A stretch of 64,000 nt of DNA from Paralichthys olivaceus (Eukaryota > Chordata > Actinopteri > Pleuronectiformes > Paralichthyidae): positions 20,743,001 through 20,807,000 of the forward strand of contig NC_091102.1 of NCBI RefSeq assembly GCF_024713975.1, given 5' to 3'. Below are positions 1 through 10,472 of this stretch, one piece after another (position 1 is the stretch's first letter; the number at the start of each line of letters is the position of its first letter). The notes under the pieces were generated by a model. That model was given only the letters and a program-made list of their open reading frames with translations. It was not told the origin of the DNA and did not search any database. A program made the translations under genes and the position numbers.

Positions 1-2569
1 TGCTCACAATGACAATGATAAACACTGATGCTTAGCATGTTTTCCATCTTAGTTTAGTTTGTCAGCAAGCAAAGGTTTGCTCTCGATTAATAGGGATCAC
101 CTCCTGTGATAAAACCTGCACCATATCACATGGTAGTTCATGCTGTAGATGTCAGTGACTGATGGCTCATGATGGCATGTGCGACAAAGTCAGAGTTGAG
201 ATGAACCCAGCAGATTTGTTAACCCTGGAGCCGCAGCATATTCATGCTGATATTGTTTTACAAAATGTTTTATTGCATGAATTATGAAAAGAAAAGAATA
301 ATTATTAGAGGTTTCAAGCATCATTTAGATTAAAAACATGAAGAATTACACAGATCTTCAAATGTAGGAACTTTGCATAATAAGACCATTTAGAAAAAAT
401 AAGCATAATGCATAAACTTATGATGGTGTTTTGCTGTCCAATTTGGTTCCTTGAGTGTAAGCTGCCACTGGCAGGATACTAAGCTAGAGCTAGATTGCTC
501 TTTAGCTAATTGACTCCTGTAGACAGATGGCCGACTCCTGAGGCGCTGAGGAGATTAGTAACAAATCTCTAACAACTAACAAATTGCAGCCGACATTATG
601 ACATAAACTCGTCTGTGGTCACTTAAGTCCAGATGGCTCATCACTGGTCTTTTACTACATATGAATGTGTTTATACAAGATATTAGGAGAAGAATGGTTT
701 GTTGTGAGGGTGAGCCTGTGACCAGGCAGCGAGTTTCCTCAGTATGACCCCAGTCAGTGTATTGACCTCATGCAGGTGATGAATAGATTGTGAGGGGCTC
801 CTAAACATGTTTTCAATGGTCACTTTAAACCCTCACAACCGACAGATGTTATTATAATTCAGTTGATAAGGTAATACAGTGAGTGTCTAACCCGTGCCCA
901 CTCACAGACTCCACAATAAGCTTTCTGCTGATGTGTAGTGCTGTGCTGTGGTATCTGAGGATGATGATGATGTCGTCAGCGGACAGGAAATGACTGTAGT
1001 AGAAAGCAAAAGGCTGACGTGCTCATTGATGTGGTCTGATAGATATGTGGGATTTTCTCAAAGGCAAGGTCACAATGAAAATTAGGAGGAAATGGGATGA
1101 TAATTCAATTGCATGGGCTGGGGACTGATTACATGAGGAGATTGGTGGACAGTATGTGTGTATTAGGAGTGGGTTGCTCCATTGCTGGTGAAGAAGTCAA
1201 ACAAAAGCAAATCCAGTTTCTCTCATGTTACTATAAATGCTGAGACGAGACTCTCCTCGTCTCTGTCAAACTCTCCAGTGTCTTTGGCAGGAGGCTGGGA
1301 ATCTTGTCTAATCCTCCTCTGAGCTGCTGTGGTCATAACACATTGTCACTATTGTTGTTACTTGACTCCCAGGCCTCTGCACCAGCCATTATCAGCACCT
1401 TCTCTCTGCAATCACAAACCTGCGCTTCACGTTGCACCATTTGCTGTCGGGAACAAAGATCGCAGCTGCTTCAAGACCCTCTATGCTTATTTTAGCCTTG
1501 ATCCTGGAGTGGAATCTTTTCAAGAGCCTCTCCTATGTGCTGAGTTTACTCTTGACTACAGTCACTCTGTGGAATTTGTCTTTTTCCACTGAAGTAGGTC
1601 AATATTATGCAGGAGGGATTTCAAGTGCTGGAACTTTCTGGAAAATGGTTTAAATGGAGTTAAACAAATTCCGGTGCAGCGGAATACACAAATACAAAGA
1701 TTATTTTGACTCATCAGGCCTTTGCTTCTCAGGACTGTACTATAAAGACCTGTAGAGTTTGTGGTTGATGGTCATTGTTTCTTTTTTTAGGGGGTTTTAA
1801 AGCCATTGTCCACTACATGGATGTAGCTCTCAGGAACTTAATCTGGTTATTAGACCTGTCTCCAGGTGGACATAAGGTGGCGCTATGATTAAATGATACG
1901 GTGCAACTAAACTGAAGAGGGAGTTAGAAGTTAGAAGTCTGAAAATCTACAGCTATTACTTACTAGGTTGTATTTTTATGTACTTATATTGCACCTTTAA
2001 AGAGGAGACGTCACAAAGCGCTTCACAGATCAAACGACATTAGAAGAGTTAATGTAACAGGGCTGTACTAACATGGTGGATACATCATTATGTCACAGGC
2101 CTGATTGCAGAGGAAGTTTGAAGTATGCAGCTGTGTCCCAATTACACGAAGATGCATCAACATCCTTCACATTTACATAATCAGGAAAAGAAAGGGTTTA
2201 ATGGAATAGCTTTTCCCATTGTACAGTGTCCTCATTATCAGGGGTGTGAGGAATTCAAGTGCATGTTCTCCTCTATTCTGGGGTCGTTGGCTGGTGGGAA
2301 GCCAGTGAGGGTTCTCAACTTGCTGTATTAGTTTGGTGGGGTTCCAGCATAGTCATGGGTATAGTGAATGCGTGTAACACACTAGCAGAAAAGCAAATCA
2401 GTGATAAAGAAGCAGCTGCAGACTTCATGTGCCAGCACCTGACAGCATGTTCCGTTGGCCAAGTGTAGAGTTAACCATGATGAGGGGCACGGCTCATAGG
2501 GGAGGGGACACTTCTAATCAAATAAAAAATGTTTTTACTTATCCTGGAGAATATTTTGAGACATCAAGC

Positions 2570-2835
2570 ACAGGTCCGTCCATTCATTATCTACACTGCT
2601 TATCCTCTGAGGGTCCTGGTGGAGCTGCAGACAATTCCAGCTGACATTGGGTTAGAGACGGAGCACACTCTGGACAGGTTGCCCATTTATCACAGGGCCA
2701 ACATACAGTGACAAACAACCATTCACTCTCACATCCACACCTCTGGTTAATTTAGAGACGCCTATAGAAAACCCACACAGACCAAGGGAATCTCTTTTCT
2801 CCTTAGACACAGTGCTATTCACCACACCACCATCA
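2570..2835 (+). repeat. Decayed common teleost interspersed repeat
   Basis: The stretch from the words resembling 'ccattcattatctacactgcttatcc' through the 'acaaccattcactctcacatcc' and 'tttagagacgcc' words to 'aaaacccacacagacc' follows the order of a repeat I know to be very frequent in fish genomes, with one internal segment missing. The copy is diverged. It may come from a LINE 3' end, but I cannot assign the family without a repeat library. Confidence 0.55.
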
Positions 2836-2974
2836 AGCACATGTCTTTTAAAAATGGCTGCATGTCCTCAGGATGTCCCTGTCTAACATTATCATCATTA
2901 GTTACAACTTTACCAAAAGCATAGAGCTGGCAATAGTGTTCTCACTAACTTTGACTCATAATACCTTTTTGGAG

Positions 2975-3090
2975 AGGTGAAGATAGAGCCTTTATTGATC
3001 CCGATGGAAGTTTCTAGTCATCCAGTAGCTTTACAACACACATACAGGGCCAGAAAAGCATTTAAGAGTAAAAGACTGTGCAGATGATCT
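2975..3090 (+). repeat. Short repeat piece with 'tttattgatccc' core
   Basis: The core 'gcctttattgatcccgatgg' followed by 'gctttacaacacacata' resembles the tail of a common fish non-LTR repeat (consensus words such as 'actttattgatccc'). It is short and diverged. The family is not assigned. Confidence 0.4.
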
Positions 3091-3596
3091 TAAATATTAG
3101 AGAATACTACACTTAGGTGAATAAAACGTAACCTAAAACCAGAAACAAACATAATGTGCCGGTAAATGGTGTATATAGTAGTTTTTACTGCTGTACCTTT
3201 ACTGACATGTTCTCTGTATCACAATGGTCGGAAGAGACGTCATCCTTTGTTCCTCTCTGGATTTCATCACAATATCAGCGCCTCCACTGCCATTACGAGG
3301 GCCCTGGGCATAATTTATTAATGGTCTTCCACCCCTCCCCCACCACTCCAGAAAACACTTTATCATTTAACAATCACCGTTCAAACGCAAGACCAAAGAC
3401 GACTGGGAGAGCATATGATGCAAATGTGTGGCACAATTATTCAAACTTTATTACAGATCGAAGTATGTTTCTTATCGTCATCAATTTAAACTAAAAGACC
3501 AAAACCAACGATGAAACTGTCCTTATTCCTCTGTACTATTAAGCTCCATTGTTCTCCAAAAACTGATAAACACATACAAATAAGCCACACTGCTCC

Positions 3597-3600
<4 letters not shown>

Positions 3601-3628
<28 letters not shown>
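3601..3628 (+). repeat. (CA)14 microsatellite
   Basis: Uninterrupted CA dinucleotide run in the hibch intron. Confidence 0.95.
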
Positions 3629-3632
<4 letters not shown>

Positions 3633-4488
3633 GCAGTTTATTTGGACTTAATCCCACGTACACCATCCTGCTGCTGTAAATACTCACTGGACAAAACATG
3701 TGTATAATAAACGGCAGCTGGAAACAGTTCACAACAAGTGGCTCAGTTTCCTCCTTGTTGAGATACATTTGCAGTCCACATGTTTTAGAGAATTACTGAG
3801 CTGTTTTTGAAAAATAAAAACTCCTGTGGTGGTTTTTAGAGAAAGGTTTAGAGCCGAGCGCCACGGACATGAGTGGGGAAGAAGGAATATACAGTGAGAA
3901 AGACTAATGAATTGTTGGTCGTTTAATGTGTTTTATTTAATAAAGAAAAATACAGAATAGTACCAGACTTAATTACCCCTTTAAAAGTTGCAGTTACTCC
4001 CTCAGTGTAATTACTCTGCGATGTGTAGGATTCTTGCATAGCACATAACATCACAGTTACAAAAGCTCTAACGTTTAGAATAGTTACTTACTTCATACCA
4101 TCATATTAGAGCTGCAGCAATCAAATCAAAAACTTCAACCAAATTTCCATTGTCAAATAGAAGTGGAATGTGGACCATTGCAAGGCATTTTTAAATTTAT
4201 ATCAAAATAGTGAAATTATAATCACAAAAGTAATCTGCAGATTAATCAATACATGGTGTAAAGAAAGCAGTTGTTATCTGCAGCCCTAAACTACACACAC
4301 ACACTTGCTCGTCTCCTTCACTCACATACTAGCACACTCATGCCCTCCCACACGCAGCAACATTAACCCCCTCTGTGGCAGGATTACCAGATTTAACCCA
4401 GCCCTGCTATAGCATTCTGAACAGTTGCCATAATCTGACACATTTATGATATTACATTTTCAGCCTTGAATCAGGTCAACTCATCTAA

Positions 4489-4491
<3 letters not shown>

Positions 4492-4562
<71 letters not shown>
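4492..4562 (+). repeat. (CT)n microsatellite, about 35 units
   Basis: Uninterrupted CT run of about 70 bases, about 480 bases upstream of the first visible hibch exon. It is a pure polypyrimidine tract in the transcribed sense, followed by further pyrimidine-rich sequence. Confidence 0.97.
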
Positions 4563-4564
<2 letters not shown>

Positions 4565-5045
4565 TCCTTCCCGCCTCGCGTCACGCCATCAAAGCTGTCA
4601 GAAAACCTACTGTGACCCGTGGGATCTCATTTCCTGTCAGAACCACAGGAATCAAACGGAAACATTATTGATTATGTGTGTTCAGATTAGGGCTGTGGAT
4701 TAAAATGAAATATTTTATTATTAAATAATCGGAAGCTACATGTGTGTGTCTGTTAGTGGTGTGTTAGCGATCATTTGTTCTGTTAATGGTCGAGTTTAAT
4801 GATCACGATTTAATCTGCAACTAATTTGATGATTGATTAATTGTTTAAGTGAAGTGTTCCACCTTCAAATCTGCTTTTCCTTGTCTCACACTAATTAAGG
4901 AAACCTTGCCAGCTTTAAGTTGCTGTCACGTCGTTAGTTTTTGAGGTGAACAGTAAAAAATGGGTGTATTACTTTTCAACATGCGTATGTATTGAAACTA
5001 TACAGAAATATGTTTAAAAGCCAAACTTTCTGTTTTATTTGACAG

Positions 5046-8000
5046 GGCTTTTCCCCGACGTGGGAGGTGGTTATTTTCTACCGAGGCTCCAGGGCAGATT
5101 GGGTCTGTTTCTGGCTTTGACGGGTTTCCGCCTCAGGGGACGTGACGTGCACAGAGCTGGAGTGGCCACTCACTTTGTTGAGTCTAAGAAGGTAAAGAAG
5201 CTCAACTTCAGCTTTATTCCAATAGCACACAAGACAAAAATATTGTCATTATTATTATCACTACCATCACCAGTAACAGACTTTTGAAAAGTTCTATTGA
5301 GCGGGAGAATCAGATGATGGGAGGTAGAGAGTTCCAGACTTCTGGGGCATTGAAGGAGAAGGCCCTGTCCTCATTACACTTTGTTCTTGATCTTGGGGCA
5401 GTGTTTGGGGACAGGAGACAAAACAGAGGAAAACGTAGACAGGAAACAAACATAGGAATTTTCAAATCTATCCTGGAGCTAACAGGCCACCAAGAAGCCC
5501 AAGTTAGTCGATCGACTCCCCATTGATTGTTGACATACCCAAACAAAATATTGCATCCAATACATTTCACTGTTTATTATCTAGACGTGCCAGCAGCTCC
5601 TGCCCAGTCGGAGTGTGAGTGATGCTGCAGGGAGGTGAAAGGTTAAAGTTGAAGCTCTGCACTGGAAATCTGTGTGCTGAGTCACTGGGTGTGTCACTCT
5701 TGTTTAGAAGTGCCAACACACACGCACAGACAGGCTGGTCCAGAGGCAGGTTGTGTTTCTCTGGCTTTTGGCATGACATCAAAACTGTGGGTGGCCGAGT
5801 TTTTTTAAGACTGTAACCTTGAATTTCAGGATGTACCAGCAGTGGGTGGGATCTACTTTATTTAGACAGTTTTTGCAGCAAAGTTTGACCAAAAACAAGG
5901 TTAAAACTTCTCACTTCAGATTAATAGAAACAAGCTAAATTCTTTCACAGAAATAGAGTAACTAAAGCAGAGTAACTTTACTTTTTAAAAGTGTGTTTTG
6001 AGTGAAAGCTCTTGCATCCAACCAAACCTGGGGTTATTTCTTTAAATGATAAACAGAATCCATTTTAAAGTCTCATTGGATCAACAGACAGCCACAGTGT
6101 GAAATCAGTTTTTTGTGAACCTGTGCATCTCATGCCTTCAATCTCGCTCCACTAGATCCCAGAGCTGGAGAAGGAGCTGGTGGACTTGAAGTCTCCCTCT
6201 CCTGAAGACATTACCCGAGTGCTAGACACCTACCAGAACCAGGTCAGAGTCTTAACACTTTATAACCTTGTGACTGAGGTTGAATTGAAAATAACCAGAA
6301 CCACTGAAATAAGCCACACATTTCCCCTAAGAGCCAATGTCTCTGCTGAAAAGAATCATTTTCTCTCTCTCCACAGAGTAGTCTGGATTCTGAGAAGCCT
6401 TTTGTTTTGTACAAACACATGTCTGATATTGACAGGTAGGCCTCTCAAAACAAGGTGATATATGTTTGTTAATGTAAACCAGATATCAACATATGCCACG
6501 ACAAGACCAAAACCTACTGTGTTACTCCTTCTCAATCGTTCAAACCAAAGTCCATTCATCCCAAGATTAATTGATTTCCCACAGAGAATTTCATTACATC
6601 TGTCACAAACATTCTCTTGGATTCAAGGATGACCTGATAAGAGTTTGCTAGCCAAAGGTCAAGGTCACAACAGCCTCACAAAGTATGTTTATACTTTTCT
6701 TGAAGGTAAAATCTTAAGATCAGCTAGAGGGAATTACATTTGATACAAACACTGTGACTGGTTTTGGCCTCTTGAATGTGATATCTCTTCAGGGAATTTC
6801 TTCAACTTTTGATCACTTGTCACCCGCAAATAATTTTGCCGATCACTTGAATTGTGCTTTCAAGCTGGATTTAATCAAAAACACTGTACCCAGGTAGCTG
6901 GTGAAAGTTTGGCAGATAGACCTTTACAGTGAGGTAACCTGCTGAAAATCTGAATCCATGTTGGTCTGTGTCTCCCTATAGGCTGTTCAGCTCCGGCAGT
7001 GTGGAGGGAATAATGCAGAATCTGAAGGCAGATGGGTCTGAGTTTGCTAAGAAACAGGCTGAGGTATGTTCCTGACCTGCAGCTTCATCTTAATGACTCA
7101 CATCAATTCTTTTTTCTCCAGGTAGAATAGTGTAAATGTATAATAAGGTTCTGTCACCAGCCGTCCTATACTCACTTAGGGGTTATATTCTATACAGACT
7201 ATTGGATAAAGAACTGCTGCACCTCTTCACACCTCTCTGTAGCTGACAACTGACAATGCTGGGATGTAGCCAGGGCACTAATTGGGGTTGAGGAGTATAT
7301 ATTCGTAATTAGTAGTTTCCTCGGGCTAAGCACTTAATGGGGTTAGTCTTAGTCTTGTGCGTTGTTGGCTGGAACAGAATCCCTCCTGACAGATTTCCGC
7401 TCTGGCCTCATTCCAAAAATGTGCCTTAATGAAACTCGAATTGACTTTTTCAACAGAGGGCTCTCCTCCATCCGATTCACTCTTCACGTCATTCACAGCA
7501 GGATCAGTTCCAGTGAGATCAACCCTGTGCACAACCGGGGAACAACCGTATGAGAACAGTGCATGGCTCTGCTAAGGCCCCTCCCTGAACCTACCCCACC
7601 CCTCTTTTTATTGTTTCATGTCTGATCACTCAGAGGTCACTCCGGGATTTCAAAGCTGTTAATAGGATCCTCTGATGACTGATAATTGTTTAATATTTCA
7701 TTTATAACATTTGAAGAATATTGAGATTTAATAATGCAGCAAATAGTCCGTTTCCAGGATCCTCTCAAACCGTGAAGATCTGAATTGAAGCCAAATAGGA
7801 TCAGCTCAGCCATCAAATATTTATTATCAACCGACTGCTACGACACCACAGACTCACAGTCCTGCCCTCAGTATTAACGATGCAGAACCATGTCTGTGCT
7901 TATGATTTTTCTGTGAAGGCAAATTCAGCAGTCCATCAGTTTGTCTGTTCAAAGTCTCAGTCACTTAAACACGTCTCCTCCTCCAGACTATATCGAAAAT

Positions 8001-9430
8001 GTCTCCCACTTCCCTGAAGATCACCTACAAGCAGCTGCAGGAGGGCGCCACTCTGAGCCTGCAGGACGTGTTGGTGATGGAGTATAGGCTGGGCCAGGCC
8101 TGCATGGTAAACACAACTTACTCCAACCGGAGCGTCAGCCTGTAAACATACAATCAGTTCATTTACTTGTAGAAAACATTGAGAGTGGGAGAATGGATTT
8201 CATTCATCTTGTAAAGTAGAATGCCAGTGTTACTTATCAAAGTCATCCACGGCTGCTGTTTGACACAAGATTTGACTTGACATATAAAAGTATAATCATA
8301 TAATGGACTTGTGTCTGTTGTTTGCAGAGGGGCAGTGACTTCTATGAGGGTGTCAGAGCTGGTAAGTGCACAACCAAAGAGGAATAAGAATTTCAGTGAA
8401 TTTGAGTGAAGCAACACAACTTACTAAGTTTTCTATAGAAAACAATAAAGAACTAAAGAACAACAATCAATACATGATAGTCTTGTTGTAAAGAAACAAC
8501 CATAATACACAGAAACTATGTTTTACTGCCAAAGAAGTGTAAAGAGATTGATGTAGATGATTGATCACTAGATGTTTGGTTTGGTCCAGTAAAGGTAAAG
8601 AAAGGCCAAAGATAAGTTATCGCTCCTCTTAGTTCAAGTTAAGGGAACTTTCACACTGACCTTGTTTGATCTGGACCTTCAGACTGTTCAGTTTAGTGCA
8701 AACCAAAGTAACAGGAGTGAAAGGTTCTTCAGACCACTGTCCGGACCAATGGGACAAAATTTCGTCCACAAGAGGTGGTTTGGTTCGTTTGCAGTCTGAA
8801 AGTCCTTTCAGACCAATTGCAGGAAGTTGAGACAACATTAAAAGGAGGCAGAAGCCTGTCTGGTCTCTCCAGGAGAGTTACTTGTGGAGTTGCTTGTGGT
8901 CACCTCTGCTCTCGTAATGTTTGAATGACAACAACATTCATTTGGCACATTCAAACTAGTGTAGAGTACTGCACCTGAAGCTGGGGAGGCTGGTAGTAAT
9001 ATCATAGTGATATTTGTGGTAATGAAAGCAACAAAATGAACCTGTTCATACATTTTCCCCATTCAAATGGAAATATTACACTCCAGACGTGTGCCTGTCT
9101 ACAAACCAATCAATGTCAAGCATAGGTAGATGCCGCCCACATGGGTGATGATGACAAGACGTACATATGTCATACAAAATTCTTTTGTTACTAGGTGAAA
9201 CCTAAACTAACTGGATCAAATGTAAACAATATAACAAACTGAACTTTGAGGTGTGAAAACACCCTTGGTCTCATCATCTGTTTCTCTGTGTCGTGATGTC
9301 CTGCGTGTGTCCAGTGCTCGTCGACAAGGACCAGAATCCCAAGTGGAACCCGTCGACGCTGGAGGAGGTGTCTGACCAGAGCGTAGAGCAGTGCTTCTCC
9401 TCACTGGGAGAGAAGGATCTGACTTTCTGA
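5046..9430 (+). CDS. hibch: 3-hydroxyisobutyryl-CoA hydrolase, C-terminal seven exons (gene continues left of window)
   Basis: HIBCH is a mitochondrial enzyme of the enoyl-CoA hydratase/isomerase (crotonase) fold that hydrolyses 3-hydroxyisobutyryl-CoA in valine breakdown. Seven exons read in one frame: 5046-5191, 6156-6242, 6377-6435, 6982-7063, 7987-8106, 8328-8361 and 9315-9430 (TGA at 9428-9430). All have AG acceptors and GT donors with compatible phases. They encode about 213 residues, equal to the last 55% of the 386-residue human protein. The first exon begins inside the Gly codon of the hallmark [17 protein letters not shown] segment, followed by [22 protein letters not shown]. The final exon ends in [10 protein letters not shown], close to human SSLGSSDLKF. 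The catalytic Glu-bearing exon lies upstream of the window. One exon is only 34 bases. Identification is firm; the exact borders were read by eye. Confidence 0.95.
5285..5560 (-). repeat. LINE reverse-transcriptase 3' end remnant
   Basis: On the minus strand this intronic piece encodes a segment with [17 protein letters not shown] and VWNSLPPI, which matches the C-terminal end typical of L2/Rex1-type fish LINE reverse transcriptases (consensus RxRxKxGDRAFSxAAPxLWNSLP). It is a short 3' fragment within the hibch intron between 5191 and 6156. The clade assignment is tentative. Confidence 0.5.
6580..6870 (+). repeat. Decayed teleost interspersed repeat ('ggtcaaggtcac' type)
   Basis: Words such as 'gagaatttcattacatctgt', 'ttggattcaaggatgacctg' and 'ccaaaggtcaaggtcac' occur in the order seen in a very common percomorph repeat. 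It is diverged and lies in a hibch intron. I cannot say whether the family is a DNA transposon or a SINE. Confidence 0.45.
8641..9266. mobile_element. Non-autonomous DNA transposon (MITE-like), about 0.63 kb
   Basis: The left end 'aagggaactttcacactgac' and the reverse complement of the right end (9247-9266, reading 'caagggtgttttcacacctc') form imperfect terminal inverted repeats of about 18 bases. The interior begins with T/G-rich words reading 'ttgtttgatctggacc' and 'ggtttggttcg', as in fish elements whose ends read 'gggtgctttcacacct'. There is no transposase frame. It lies in the last hibch intron. No clear target-site duplication was seen, so the borders are approximate. Confidence 0.5.
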
Positions 9431-9461
9431 TGGCCCGTCAGCCAGCAGCTGTTTCCCACCT

Positions 9462-9462
<1 letters not shown>

Positions 9463-9543
<81 letters not shown>

Positions 9544-9556
9544 ACACACACACACC
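9463..9556 (+). repeat. (CA)n microsatellite in hibch 3'UTR
   Basis: About 38 CA units followed by one GA interruption and more CA units. It starts only 32 bases after the hibch stop codon, so it should be transcribed in the 3'UTR. The long CVCV open frames on the minus strand here are translations of the repeat and not genes. Confidence 0.97.
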
Positions 9557-10130
9557 ACTAAGCCTCCTGTAAACAACTGCTTCCTGTCCCCACATCCCTG
9601 TATGGTTATCTGAGAGGACTGTACTACTGAGGATGGGAGCGTCTGTTATTTTAGGACGAGTGCAAACATAGATCTGCAGTGGTTTGACTCTGTACCTGTT
9701 AAATATTGGTGACATTTTACGGAAAAACTCCCACAGGCTGTTATTCTGCAGCTGAGGAAGAGAAGGTCTGACTCATGCTCACAGCCAGACATGGGAGACG
9801 GCAGTATAAGAGGTAGCTAACAGACACCATGTGTGTCCTGCATACTGGGAGAAACTGTAAGAGTGTTGCTCTGCAGTGCAAGTAGAGTCTTTTCTACAAA
9901 AGCTGTGGAGCAGGAACTCTATCTGCTGCTGCAGCCGAGAAGCAGCGTTGCATTACCATGAGGACACAGGCAGGGAAGGTGATCTGACCACTGAGTGCTT
10001 TAAAACATTTCCTGTGGGTGTTGGTTGATGTGACACAGATCAGTACCATCTGCCTTTCTGCAGAGGCCAATCATTCTAACACAGACAAACATATTGTCTC
10101 TATTTCCCCTAGTTTTCCTCTATTTACAGT

Positions 10131-10172
10131 ATTTTCTTTTAAGCCAGTTTTTGTACTGGCTTAAAAGAAAAT
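10131..10172. repeat. Perfect 18-bp inverted repeat (hairpin)
   Basis: The left arm 10131-10148 (attttcttttaagccagt) is followed, after a 6-base spacer, by its exact reverse complement at 10155-10172. It lies 0.7 kb downstream of the hibch stop and upstream of the only good hibch poly(A) signal, so it may be part of the transcript. It could equally be the palindromic core of a small MITE. Confidence 0.85.
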
Positions 10173-10462
10173 CCCTTGAACGTGAATATAAAGGCTCATC
10201 TCTCCCAAATCAGACCATAGCATTATTTGTTCTGAATTTACTGTGATTTACAATATTGTTCCACTGCATTATGTTAAACTGTGGAGGTGGCTGAGAGAGC
10301 ACCTCCACCTGTACCACATGATCAATCAGTGCAGGTGAGAGCTGTTAGCTGATTGGTCCTCAGCTTCAAAAGGCAGCAGCAGAGGACTGAGACTCAAGGA
10401 CTGAGACAGACACCAGCAGAAACTGCTGGACTCGTTAACGTTTAGGAGTTTTGTGTTGTATT

Positions 10463-10468
10463 AATAAA
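10463..10468 (+). terminator. Candidate hibch poly(A) signal (AATAAA)
   Basis: This is the first AATAAA after the hibch stop, about 1.03 kb downstream, followed by a T/G-rich stretch. A second AATAAA occurs at 11194-11199. The choice between them cannot be made from sequence alone. Confidence 0.4.
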
Positions 10469-10472
10469 GTTA

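Larger units (their letters stand above)
1..5045 (+). other. hibch intron (partial), repeat-rich, no exon recognised
   Basis: This stretch precedes the first hibch exon visible in the window. I looked for the upstream hibch exons, which should encode the conserved segment ending in AMPETAI, and found none, so it is read as one large intron that continues beyond the window edge. It holds a decayed interspersed repeat (about 2570-2835), a second short repeat piece (2975-3090), a CA microsatellite (3601-3628) and a long CT microsatellite (4492-4562). The open frames here are all under 115 codons and show no recognisable domain. Confidence 0.6.

Noticed and set aside
9274-9715. Minus-strand frames of about 100 codons with long CV runs
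   Set aside because: They are translations of the CA microsatellite and of antisense hibch exon sequence.
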